Positions 1 to 6,399 of a DNA stretch of 8,283 nt are shown here, piece by piece. Source of the stretch: an uncultured Oscillospiraceae bacterium (GTDB lineage Bacteria > Bacillota > Clostridia > Oscillospirales > Acutalibacteraceae); contig CABQAA010000082.1 of the NCBI GenBank assembly GCA_902461995.1, forward strand, positions 1 to 8,283, read 5' to 3'. Made by a program: the position numbers and the translations under genes. The first letter of the stretch is position 1, and each line of letters starts with the position of its first letter. Below the pieces are notes generated by a model that saw only the letters and a program-made list of their open reading frames with translations, did no database searches and was not told the origin of the DNA.

Positions 1-3000
1 GTCCGGGTGGTGATGTTGCCGCCCGCGTCGTAGCCGTAGACGTACACGTCCCCGTTTGGCCGCGTCTCTTTCACCAGCTGATTCAAGGCGTCGTATTCAT
101 AGAGGAATGTGCCGCCCGCGGTATCCGCCAGGCTCGTGATGTTTCCGTTCCCGTCGTAGTCCACGGTCCAGGTCCGGCCGTTTGTCGTCATTCTGCGCAC
201 GAGCGACGTCGTTTTGCCGGTTCCGGCAGACAGGTATTCGTAGGTGGTCGATACAGGATACATCGGGACCGCACAGCGCATGATCGAGGAGGAGGATACC
301 CGGCCCAGATTGTCATAGGTGATATGCGTCTGGTTCAGGCAGGTCCCGTTCAGGCTGGCGGTGATTTTCGTCGGCTGGCTGTTTTTGTTGTACTCCATCT
401 GGAGGGAGGTTTCCCGGCCGTCCACCCGCGTTTTCTTCCAGCTCAGCAGGCTGCCTTCGCCGTAGCCGTACACCGTCTCCAGTGCGTGATTCCCCGTGCG
501 GATCATCCGGGTCGGACGCCCCGCCATGTCGCTCATGTACCGTTCCGTGTATCCGCCCGCCATGTCGATGAACCGATACAGGTCCCCCTGGTTGTCATAG
601 AGGTAGTCGGCCTGCTTGATGCCATTCAGCCATTTGGCGTTGACGCGGTACAGCGGGTCGTATTGGTATTCTATGTACGCCCCGTTGCCGTAGTTCATCC
701 GCTCCAGGAAGCCGTTGCGGGGGCCGTAGATGTTGGTCGACAGGGTCTGTCCCGCCACCTGGGTGCTCAGCGGATTGCCGAACCTGTCATAGGTGAAGGT
801 GTAATCGAAGCCGTTGTGGGTGATGCGGGTGAGCTGATCTTTCGTGTAGCCGTATTCCACCGCGGCCTTCACCACGCCGCCGCTCTTCTGCTCCACCTTG
901 GTCAGCTTGTCGCTCATGCTGTTATAGGTATACTGCGTCACGTTCCCGCGGGGGTCCTCCTGCGTCGAGAGCAGGCCCCGGTTTTCCAGATAGGTGTAGT
1001 TGGTGGCCTGCCCGCGGGAATCGGTCACGCTGCTCGCGTACGCCCCGTTGTCCGTGTAGGTCATGGAGGATTCGATGCGGTTTCCCGCAGGCGCGTCGAA
1101 CGTCTGGACATACCAATCCTGTTCCGGGTGGCTGCCGTCGGTGTTGCGGTATTCACTGTCCCCGATGATCTTCGCGTATGTTTCAGTGGAGCCATCCTGT
1201 ACGGTGAGATAGTAGCCCGTCTCATCGTTCCGGATGCGGAAGGAACCATCGCCGTTCGGGATGAATTCGAACAAATAATACCCGCCAATCCTTTGCAACA
1301 GGATGTCTTTGCTCAGATGCTCTTCAAAAGCAAAGCCCAGATGCAGGGGGGATTGGTACATGTCTTGGTCATATACGGCATCGAGTACGAAACAGTTCGG
1401 ATATAAGCCGTCGCCATACCGCCTGGTGACAAATTTCTGCAGGATATTTTTTTTGTTGTTGTACTGGAATACTTCTTTATTGTCCCGGCCCAAACCCGCG
1501 GCATGGCCGCCGATGTCGATGACCATCCCGCTTTTCTTGTTGATGAAGATGTATTCCGTATCCGCTTTCACGGTGGTCTCGAAGGGATGGTAGAACGTGG
1601 AGGAGGAGGTCGGATTGCCGTATTCATCATAGGTGAAGGAGGAAGCGACGCCGCCCTTGGTATCGGTCCGAATCAGGTTGCGTTCGTCATAGCTGTAGGC
1701 ATAGAGGGCGAAATTGCCCGTCGGCTCCACCAGGCGGGACAGGTCGGCACCGGAATAGGTGAAGCTCGATTCCTGCTTCGCCTGATCCTCTGAGTTGACC
1801 AGGTTGCCGTTGCTATCATAGGTGAAGCTGGTGCCGTAGGCGTCCTGCTGCAGGCAGAGGCCCCAGAATTCCGCCGTGTTGAGGCTGTTCTGATAGAGCG
1901 CCATGACCTCGATGTTGTGATAGGGCTTGTTTTGCCCTTCCCACCGGGTGTCCACCATTCCGGAGACAAACTGCTCCTCATTGCAGGCCGGATTGAAGGG
2001 GACATCAACGTATTTATAGGTCGTGTCATCATAGTCCACCCGGGCGACAAGACGCAGCGGCAGATCCATCCGGGCCGAGGGCATCACCGAATCGGCTTTG
2101 GCCCATCCGCTGTACACATAGACTTCTCCCGCGCCGCACAGATCGGTATCCTGCCAGATGCCGTGAGCCTGGCCGGGGGCGTTCGGCTCCCCGATGACAC
2201 GGAACCGTCCGTCGGACGTCGCGTTGTCGGTCGTATGCTCGGCGATATACCGGTTCCAGCCATGGGGAATGCCGCTCCGGATATCTTCAAACGCCGCGTT
2301 CGACAGCAGATTGACGTTGTTGGCGGTTTCGCCTTTCTCCATCTGTAGTCCATTATACCACACGGTTCCAATCCGGTCTTCGAGACCGATCCGCATCTGG
2401 ACCGTGCGGGCGCTCGGCACCGTGAAGGTCACACTCTGACGGGTCCATCCGGTATCCCCGCGGGTAATGGGCTCGGCCGTCGCGAGAAGACCGTCGCCGA
2501 GAGATACCTGCATTTTCGCGCCGCCATTGGGATTATGGCTGCTTCCGACAAAATTCGTCTGTACATACCCGGAAAAGGTATAGGTACCCGGCTGCAGCGT
2601 GATTTCGGCACACGAATACACATACATCCGGCTGGTTCCGCTCAGGCTGCTGATGTTCGTTCGATGGGATATGCGGTTTAAAAACTGCGTCGAAGAATCC
2701 GTTGTATTACTGTACGATCCGCTTTGCGGGGTCCCTTCGATATCGGTTCCTGTCCAGAAATACCCCAGGAAATCCTTGGCATAGTTGATGGTGCCCTTCT
2801 GCAGATCCGACTGCAGGGTCAGCTTGTTCCGTTGCGCGGGCTCCACCGACTCATTCGTCATCGTATAGCTTTTGGAGTATCCGTCCCCGTCGGTGATATC
2901 GGTGACGCGGCCGAATATGTCGAAGTTGTAGTTCAATCGCCGTCCCCGACGGTCGGTGACGCTGGTATGCCGCGCCTGGGTATAGTCGAATAACAGCGCT

Positions 3001-5396
3001 TCGCCGTCCTGTTCGTCGGCGCTGCACTCCGTCAGGCTGGTGACACGGCCGATCACGTCATAGGTGATGGCGATCCAGCTGCCGTCTACATCGATGACCT
3101 TCCCGATCCGGTCGCCATCATAGTAATACCGGGCCTTTTCTCCGTCCGGATAGGTGATGCTCGTCAAGTGCCCGTCCATGTTATATTCGAGCGATATGCT
3201 GCGCCCCGCACTGTCCCCCACCGTCATAAGTCGGTACGGTACCTGGGAAAACGTCAACGTATGCTGGTAGTCCGCCCCGTCGGTGACGTTGGACTGCATG
3301 TATCCCAGATTCAGGCTGATGCAGTTCCTGTTGCTGTCCTCGATGCTCGTTAAAGCATAGTTGGTGAACTTCATCTTGGTTCCCGATTTGTCCTCGATGG
3401 TCATGGTACCGTCGCTGTTTTTGGTCAAGGTCAGGCCGAGTCCGTCCTCGTCTTGGAACACGGTGTCGCCGCTTTTCGGCACAAAATAGTGCAGGGTGCC
3501 GTCCATGTCCCGGAGACTGTACGGATACCCTTCGATGCCCGTTTCACTGTCGATGACGATATCGATATAGTTCATATGCCAGCCCTTGCCGGCCGAATGC
3601 TGCTCTGTGCATCGGCTGCCGTTATACACCAGGCCGATGGAAAGCGGCATTCGGTTGTGGTTCGTGGAGGACAGCCCCGTTGTCACCGTCAGCTCGCCGG
3701 TATAGTTGTTGACGTATATGTCTCCCGCACGGCCGGAGCTCGCCGTCGTGTAGCTCCAGTAGTTTTCGATTCCCGTCATGTTCCGATAGATAAATGTTAT
3801 CTTGGGAGAGTATTGACTATTTAAAGAAAAATCGCTGCTTAGAAAACGCATCCAATGAGAGGACCTGTCGTTATTAACACCCCTGAGCAGAATGCCATAA
3901 TTCGCATCACCGCTCATCCAATGCTGGGCCGCCTTTGTCACATCAAAAGTATGAAGTTCATAATAGGGCTTCGCAACATGGTCATCCAGCATAGCATAAT
4001 CCAACGCAAGGGGATCATAACTTATACTGCTTGCGTTATAGATAATCTTATCTTCCGAGATGTTTTCCACGTTCCAGTTGCTTGTAATGGAATACGCATT
4101 GATCTGCAGAGCCGGAGTAGAACTTGTACTTTCTTGGGAATACCATAAATGTAAATACGAATTCAGAATACGGCCACTTTTCAGCACCTCTTCCGGGATC
4201 GGCGTATAGATCGCCGTTCCGATTTCCGTGCCGCTGACGGTTCCCACGTACAAGTACTTCTTGTTTCTGACATCGCTGCTTATAGAGGATCCATATACCA
4301 CACTCGTGTCCTTCACCGTGTAAATATCACCGGAGGTGATGGAGGGATCCAACGTCACAGGATACACGCGTTCCTCCGCCTCCAGCCATTCCCGGCTGGG
4401 GGTGAGCGTATAGATATAGCCGCCCTCGGTTGATGTAAGGCCAACCTCGATGTCTGCGCTGGCATTCTTGGCCGTATCCCACATATATGGGGCTTCGATG
4501 GTGAACACCGGCGTATTCCCATCGCGGAATATGACCGACCCGTCATCCATCTTCTCCGCCGTCAGATTGCCGCACGCGATCGTATAACGGAATTCTCCCT
4601 GCAACGGCAGCTGATCAAAAATCAGGCTCTCTTTCAGTTTCCGACCATCGATATCATAGGCAATATGCGTGTTCGGAAGAACATCGGTATATGTAATCCC
4701 GGACCCCAGCTTCTTCAAATTCCGGGTTTCTTGGTTGATGGCGTCCACGAGCTCCGTATCGCTCATGGCCTCGATGCTGGCTTCTTCGCCGCCGAACAGA
4801 CGGCGGAGGAAACCCGGCTTCGAAACCTCTCCATTTTTACGGGCCTGGTATTGCGCTTTGAGAGTCTCCAGATTGCTTTCGGATGGCTGGCGTACCTCTC
4901 CGATGCTGCTCACCGCACTGCGTGCCCGGGTGAGCACCGACGGCCCAGCGGTATCCATGGTAAAGGTGAGACGGTGTTCGCCGTAGGCCACTTCCACACG
5001 GCTGTCCGCCCCCATGACCTCCGGAAGCGTGACCTGCAGATCGTTGGCCGTGTTTTGATACGCACGGCTTCCGTCCTCGGTCGTCGTTTCCTTCAGGGTG
5101 TTGTCGATATCCTTCCATTCACCATCCTCCTGATAGTGAACGGGCTTTTCGTACACCGCTGCCTCTCGATTTCCATCCGAACGCACGAAATATTTGACAT
5201 CCGCTTCCCGTATCGTTTTGTCTTCCCCAAGCAGTACCGCAGCCGGATCGGCCTCTTCCTCGGGAAGGACCGGACCGTTTTCCGCACCGGCCGGATTCGT
5301 TTCCGCATTCGTTGCCACCGGTGCCGCTTCAAAGAGCAGCACCGCACTGCATAACGCCGCTATTGTGCGAACAAATCGCCATCTTTTCTTGTTCAT
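1..5396 (-). CDS. Secreted RHS/YD-repeat wall-associated protein (WapA-like) with DNRLRE and lectin-like modules; C-terminus outside window
   Basis: The frame is open from an ATG at 5396 to the window edge (1798 codons, no stop). I translated it at several points along its length and saw no frameshift. Residues 1-31 are a Sec signal peptide: basic start MNKKRWRFVR, hydrophobic core, probable cleavage after VATNA. Residues 32-350 resemble WapA-type N-terminal regions. Residues about 356-536 match a DNRLRE module (TVKDTSVVYG start, FDVTKAAQHWMSG near its end). Residues about 547-700 look like the RHS core start (GDIYVNNYTGELTV, GKGWHMNY, DGTLHYF). YD repeats follow at about 730-850, 1190-1266 and 1437 to the edge (FTYDSNGNL, FTYDEYGNP, YEYDALNQL). 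Two jelly-roll-like modules (about 865-1187) and a beta-trefoil lectin-like module (about 1280-1432) interrupt them. RHS families form a beta-cocoon around a C-terminal toxin; here the toxin end and any immunity gene would lie left of base 1. The start is fixed by GAGGAGG 7 nt upstream. A role in contact-dependent competition or adhesion is inferred. Confidence 0.93.
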   Translation of the reverse strand, partial: MNKKRWRFVRTIAALCSAVLLFEAAPVATNAETNPAGAENGPVLPEEEADPAAVLLGEDKTIREADVKYFVRSDGNREAAVYEKPVHYQEDGEWKDIDNTLKETTTEDGSRAYQNTANDLQVTLPEVMGADSRVEVAYGEHRLTFTMDTAGPSVLTRARSAVSSIGEVRQPSESNLETLKAQYQARKNGEVSKPGFLRRLFGGEEASIEAMSDTELVDAINQETRNLKKLGSGITYTDVLPNTHIAYDIDGRKLKESLIFDQLPLQGEFRYTIACGNLTAEKMDDGSVIFRDGNTPVFTIEAPYMWDTAKNASADIEVGLTSTEGGYIYTLTPSREWLEAEERVYPVTLDPSITSGDIYTVKDTSVVYGSSISSDVRNKKYLYVGTVSGTEIGTAIYTPIPEEVLKSGRILNSYLHLWYSQESTSSTPALQINAYSITSNWNVENISEDKIIYNASSISYDPLALDYAMLDDHVAKPYYELHTFDVTKAAQHWMSGDANYGILLRGVNNDRSSHWMRFLSSDFSLNSQYSPKITFIYRNMTGIENYWSYTTASSGRAGDIYVNNYTGELTVTTGLSSTNHNRMPLSIGLVYNGSRCTEQHSAGKGWHMNYIDIVIDSETGIEGYPYSLRDMDGTLHYFVPKSGDTVFQDEDGLGLTLTKNSDGTMTIEDKSGTKMKFTNYALTSIEDSNRNCISLNLGYMQSNVTDGADYQHTLTFSQVPYRLMTVGDSAGRSISLEYNMDGHLTSITYPDGEKARYYYDGDRIGKVIDVDGSWIAITYDVIGRVTSLTECSADEQDGEALLFDYTQARHTSVTDRRGRRLNYNFDIFGRVTDITDGDGYSKSYTMTNESVEPAQRNKLTLQSDLQKGTINYAKDFLGYFWTGTDIEGTPQSGSYSNTTDSSTQFLNRISHRTNISSLSGTSRMYVYSCAEITLQPGTYTFSGYVQTNFVGSSHNPNGGAKMQVSLGDGLLATAEPITRGDTGWTRQSVTFTVPSARTVQMRIGLEDRIGTVWYNGLQMEKGETANNVNLLSNAAFEDIRSGIPHGWNRYIAEHTTDNATSDGRFRVIGEPNAPGQAHGIWQDTDLCGAGEVYVYSGWAKADSVMPSARMDLPLRLVARVDYDDTTYKYVDVPFNPACNEEQFVSGMVDTRWEGQNKPYHNIEVMALYQNSLNTAEFWGLCLQQDAYGTSFTYDSNGNLVNSEDQAKQESSFTYSGADLSRLVEPTGNFALYAYSYDERNLIRTDTKGGVASSFTYDEYGNPTSSSTFYHPFETTVKADTEYIFINKKSGMVIDIGGHAAGLGRDNKEVFQYNNKKNILQKFVTRRYGDGLYPNCFVLDAVYDQDMYQSPLHLGFAFEEHLSKDILLQRIGGYYLFEFIPNGDGSFRIRNDETGYYLTVQDGSTETYAKIIGDSEYRNTDGSHPEQDWYVQTFDAPAGNRIESSMTYTDNGAYASSVTDSRGQATNYTYLENRGLLSTQEDPRGNVTQYTYNSMSDKLTKVEQKSGGVVKAAVEYGYTKDQLTRITHNGFDYTFTYDRFGNPLSTQVAGQTLSTNIYGPRNGFLERMNYGNGAYIEYQYDPLYRVNAKWLNGIKQADYLYDNQGDLYRFIDMAGGYTERYMSDMAGRPTRMIRTGNHALETVYGYGEGSLLSWKKTRVDGRETSLQMEYNKNSQPTKITASLNGTCLNQTHITYDNLGRVSSSSIMRCAVPMYPVSTTYEYLSAGTGKTTSLVRRMTTNGRTWTVDYDGNGNITSLADTAGGTFLYEYDALNQLVKETRPNGDVYVYGYDAGGNITTR

Positions 5397-5443
5397 ACCG
5401 CATCCTCCTCATAACTGTTCCTCATGACTTCGGAATAGGCCAT
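5393..5443 (-). CDS. Possible 16-codon leader ORF overlapping the RHS start
   Basis: In the 5' leader of the RHS transcript, an ATG at 5443 opens MAYSEVMRNSYEEDAV and ends in a TGA that overlaps the RHS start codon (ATGA, 4 nt shared). It begins about 24 nt after the predicted transcription start. Its own ribosome-binding site is weak (CGGGA). An imperfect 7-bp hairpin (arms 5450-5456 and 5427-5433) would place its ATG in the loop. ATGA overlaps commonly couple translation of adjacent genes, so it could be a coupling leader peptide. It is short enough to be chance, and the RHS gene already has a strong site of its own. I do not recognise the peptide. Confidence 0.3.
   Translation of the reverse strand: MAYSEVMRNSYEEDAV
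5404..5410 (-). promoter_or_regulatory. Ribosome-binding site of the RHS gene
   Basis: GAGGAGG on the minus strand lies 7 nt before the ATG at 5396. It is a near-perfect Shine-Dalgarno sequence and decides this start, because the signal peptide begins directly at that ATG. The site lies inside the short leader ORF, so translation of that ORF would run over it. Confidence 0.85.
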
Positions 5444-5473
5444 GTTTTCCCGAAATTCAGAGATTGTTACCAC

Positions 5474-5502
5474 ATTTTATCCTAAATTCCCATGAGTTTC
5501 AA
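5474..5502 (-). promoter_or_regulatory. Sigma-A-type promoter of the RHS gene
   Basis: On the minus strand TTGAAA (5497-5502) and TAAAAT (5474-5479) are separated by exactly 17 bp. Each hexamer has one mismatch to the TTGACA/TATAAT consensus. The flanking DNA upstream is very AT-rich, as in promoters with UP elements. Transcription would start near 5467, giving a leader of about 70 nt. The RHS gene therefore appears to be transcribed on its own. Confidence 0.75.
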
Positions 5503-5584
5503 TAATTATTTTAAATAGAAACGATTATTTTTATAATATTGTGAAGATTTCCAAACATTTGAATATGAATATACGTAATTGAAA

Positions 5585-5614
5585 TGTCGGATAAAGGGGA
5601 TTCTGTCGGACAAA
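5585..5614. repeat. Short direct repeat TGTCGGAYAAA, two copies 19 bp apart
   Basis: TGTCGGATAAA (5585-5595) and TGTCGGACAAA (5604-5614) match at 10 of 11 positions, start to start 19 bp, close to two helical turns. They lie about 80-110 bp upstream of the RHS -35 box. Such spacing would suit a dimeric regulator, but no known operator is recognised. Confidence 0.4.
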
Positions 5615-5627
5615 AATACTATAAAAT

Positions 5628-5670
5628 AAAAAAGCGGACATTTCCGCTTTTCGAAAATGTCCGCTTTTTT
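5628..5670. terminator. Bidirectional hairpin terminator between tRNA and RHS gene
   Basis: A perfect 16-bp inverted repeat (5628-5643 with 5655-5670, 11-nt loop) contains the GCGGACATTT core and ends in A6 on one side and T6 on the other. It can therefore stop transcription in either direction. On the minus strand it forms a second barrier after the tRNA terminator and insulates the RHS promoter from read-through. A smaller 9-bp hairpin is nested within it. Confidence 0.85.
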
Positions 5671-5695
5671 ACACATGAACACAGATGCCGAACGG

Positions 5696-5710
5696 GGGTC
5701 CGGATCCTAG
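5696..5710 (+). repeat. Inverted near-copy of the tRNA T-arm
   Basis: GGGTCCGGATCCTAG on the plus strand matches the T-arm of the adjacent tRNA-Gln gene, GGGTTCGAATCCTAG, at 13 of 15 bases but in the opposite orientation. No acceptor stem or other tRNA arm surrounds it, so it is a fragment at most. It may be a remnant of a tRNA gene or of an integration site, or coincidence. Confidence 0.35.
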
Positions 5711-5722
5711 ACTGGCCTTAAG

Positions 5723-5760
5723 AAAAAATCAGATGCCCCCGAAAAATCGGGAACATCTGA
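5723..5760 (-). terminator. Intrinsic terminator of tRNA-Gln
   Basis: On the minus strand a 14-bp stem (TCAGATG and TTCCCGA pairing with TCGGGGG and CATCTGA, two G-U pairs) has a TTTT loop and is followed directly by six T residues (5723-5728). It begins 3 nt after the encoded CCA end, so the tRNA is a single-gene transcript. Confidence 0.92.
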
Positions 5761-5763
5761 CTT

Positions 5764-5837
5764 TGGCTGCGGAACTAGGATTCGAACCCAGACAAACAGA
5801 GTCAGAGACTGTCGTGCTACCATTACACAATTCCGCA
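5764..5837 (-). tRNA. tRNA-Gln (anticodon CUG), CCA encoded
   Basis: The minus strand folds into a full cloverleaf. The acceptor TGCGGAA (5831-5837) pairs with TTCCGCA (5768-5774). The D-arm is GTGT/GCAC with loop AATGGTA, and the T-arm is CTGGG-TTCGAAT-CCTAG with one G-U pair. The anticodon loop CTCTGAC has U33, anticodon CUG and A37, which reads the glutamine codon CAG. The discriminator is G and CCA is encoded (5764-5766). The anticodon stem closes with a U31-U39 mismatch next to the loop, the only irregularity. It has its own promoter upstream and a terminator just downstream. The spurious peptides that can be read through it are not genes. Confidence 0.96.
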
Positions 5838-5858
5838 ATGTGTGAGAAAGCGTTTACC

Positions 5859-5886
5859 ATTATACCGGATTTTGGAGATTTGTCAA
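5859..5886 (-). promoter_or_regulatory. Consensus sigma-A promoter of tRNA-Gln
   Basis: TTGACA (5881-5886) and TATAAT (5859-5864) both match the consensus exactly, with a 16-bp spacer one base shorter than the optimum. Transcription would start near 5852, about 15 nt before the mature 5' end of the tRNA, which suits RNase P processing of a short leader. Strong constitutive expression is expected. Confidence 0.93.
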
Positions 5887-5958
5887 GAGTGTACCGCACA
5901 GATTTTTCCCGATCCGCCATAATTTTATTCATCAAGTAGCTTTCAGGAGGCAGAAATC

Positions 5959-6030
5959 AAAAAAGGAAAAAGGAATACGCCGCTGAGCAGGCGACCGCCG
6001 GGGGACGATTGCCCCCCGGCGGCCATTCCT
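5959..6030 (-). terminator. GC-rich hairpin terminator after the SASP gene
   Basis: A perfect 10-bp stem CCGCCGGGGG / CCCCCGGCGG (5995-6004 and 6013-6022, 8-nt loop) starts about 30 nt after the SASP stop. An outer pairing AGGAAT/ATTCCT (6025-6030 with 5971-5976) encloses it and is followed by an interrupted T tract (5959-5970). The T tract does not touch the inner stem, so termination probably uses the extended fold. Confidence 0.7.
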
Positions 6031-6051
6031 AAATGGTGGTAAAAACCTGGA

Positions 6052-6243
6052 TTACTTCAGGCTGTTCTCGTACTGCTGGATCATCTTTTTGACCATCTGG
6101 CCACCGATCGAACCGGCCTGCTTGGAGGTCAGGTCGCCGTTGTAGCCCTGCTTCAGGGTCACGCCGACTTCGTTGGCAGCTTCCATCTTGAAACGGTTGA
6201 GGCCTTCGCGAGCTTCGGGAACCATCGTTTTGTTGCTAGACAT
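6052..6243 (-). CDS. Alpha/beta-type small acid-soluble spore protein (SASP)
   Basis: This 63-residue protein has both family blocks: EAREGLNRFKMEAANEVGV (residues 10-28) and GYNGDLTSKQAGSIGGQMV (33-51). The family coats DNA in the dormant spore, shifts it to an A-like form that resists UV and chemical damage, and is degraded at germination by the GPR protease as an amino-acid reserve. The expected GPR site lies around E21 (KMEAANE), a variant of the LEIASE form in Bacillus. Length is at the usual family size. The start is supported by GAGGAG 10 nt upstream and by the typical MSSNK-like N-terminus. A candidate sigma-G promoter lies upstream and a hairpin terminator downstream, so expression is likely restricted to the forespore. 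The gene shows that the host is an endospore former. Confidence 0.96.
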   Translation of the reverse strand: MSSNKTMVPEAREGLNRFKMEAANEVGVTLKQGYNGDLTSKQAGSIGGQMVKKMIQQYENSLK

Positions 6244-6245
6244 TC

Positions 6246-6336
6246 TAAATACACTCCTCAGTTATTGGCGGCTGTAGCGCCGCTGTTTTATTGCTTGCGT
6301 TTGCATTCATTATTCTGGTTTTGAGGAGTGTTTTCA
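6246..6336 (-). promoter_or_regulatory. Inverted repeat pairing the SASP ribosome-binding site with upstream sequence
   Basis: The SASP Shine-Dalgarno region TGAGGAGTGT (minus strand, 6260-6251) is perfectly complementary to ACACTCCTCA (6331-6322). Pairing continues after one A-A mismatch for four more base pairs, to 6336/6246. The candidate -10 box (6311-6317) lies between the arms. RNA started at that promoter would lack the upstream arm, while read-through RNA from the helicase would carry both and could mask the site. Confidence 0.45.
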
Positions 6337-6339
6337 TAC
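6311..6339 (-). promoter_or_regulatory. Candidate sigma-G (forespore) promoter of the SASP gene
   Basis: GTATG (6335-6339) fits the sigma-G -35 pattern GHATR, and CAGAATA (6311-6317) fits CATNNTA with one mismatch, at a 17-bp spacing. SASP genes are classic sigma-G targets. Transcription would start near 6305, about 60 nt before the SASP start codon. Confidence 0.55.
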
Positions 6340-6399
6340 AAGTAAAATTGTGTCAATTGTGCGAGTTTTTTCCAAGGTGTGTACCTGTTCGGCGGGTTG

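Larger units (their letters stand above)
5397..5722. other. Intergenic region between RHS gene and tRNA terminator
   Basis: This stretch holds no gene I can support beyond the tiny leader ORF. It contains the RHS promoter and leader, a short direct repeat (5585-5614), a bidirectional hairpin terminator (5628-5670) and an inverted near-copy of the tRNA T-arm (5696-5710). The part from about 5480 to 5630 is strikingly AT-rich compared with the coding DNA on both sides. Confidence 0.7.

Noticed and set aside
324..1406. Long plus-strand open frame (360 codons) opposite the RHS gene
   Set aside because: It is the antisense of a GC-rich coding frame; the protein has no recognisable domain, no ribosome-binding site stands out, and the minus-strand frame shows clear YD repeats and lectin motifs.
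4665..5354. Plus-strand open frame of 229 codons opposite the RHS N-terminal region
   Set aside because: It overlaps the signal peptide and N-terminal region of the RHS protein on the other strand and has shadow-like composition.
5685..5939. Small frames on both strands across the tRNA (84 and 68 codons)
   Set aside because: They read through the tRNA gene, its promoter and its terminator; the GSNPSSAA-like string is the usual mistranslation of a tRNA T-arm.
5943..6043. AGGAGG followed by a short plus-strand frame through the GC-rich hairpin
   Set aside because: There is no ATG, GTG or TTG at suitable spacing, and the frame runs through the SASP terminator.
6330..6356. TTGACA on the minus strand (6350-6355) as a vegetative -35 box for the SASP gene
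   Set aside because: No -10-like hexamer sits at 16-18 bp; the sigma-G pattern nearby fits better.
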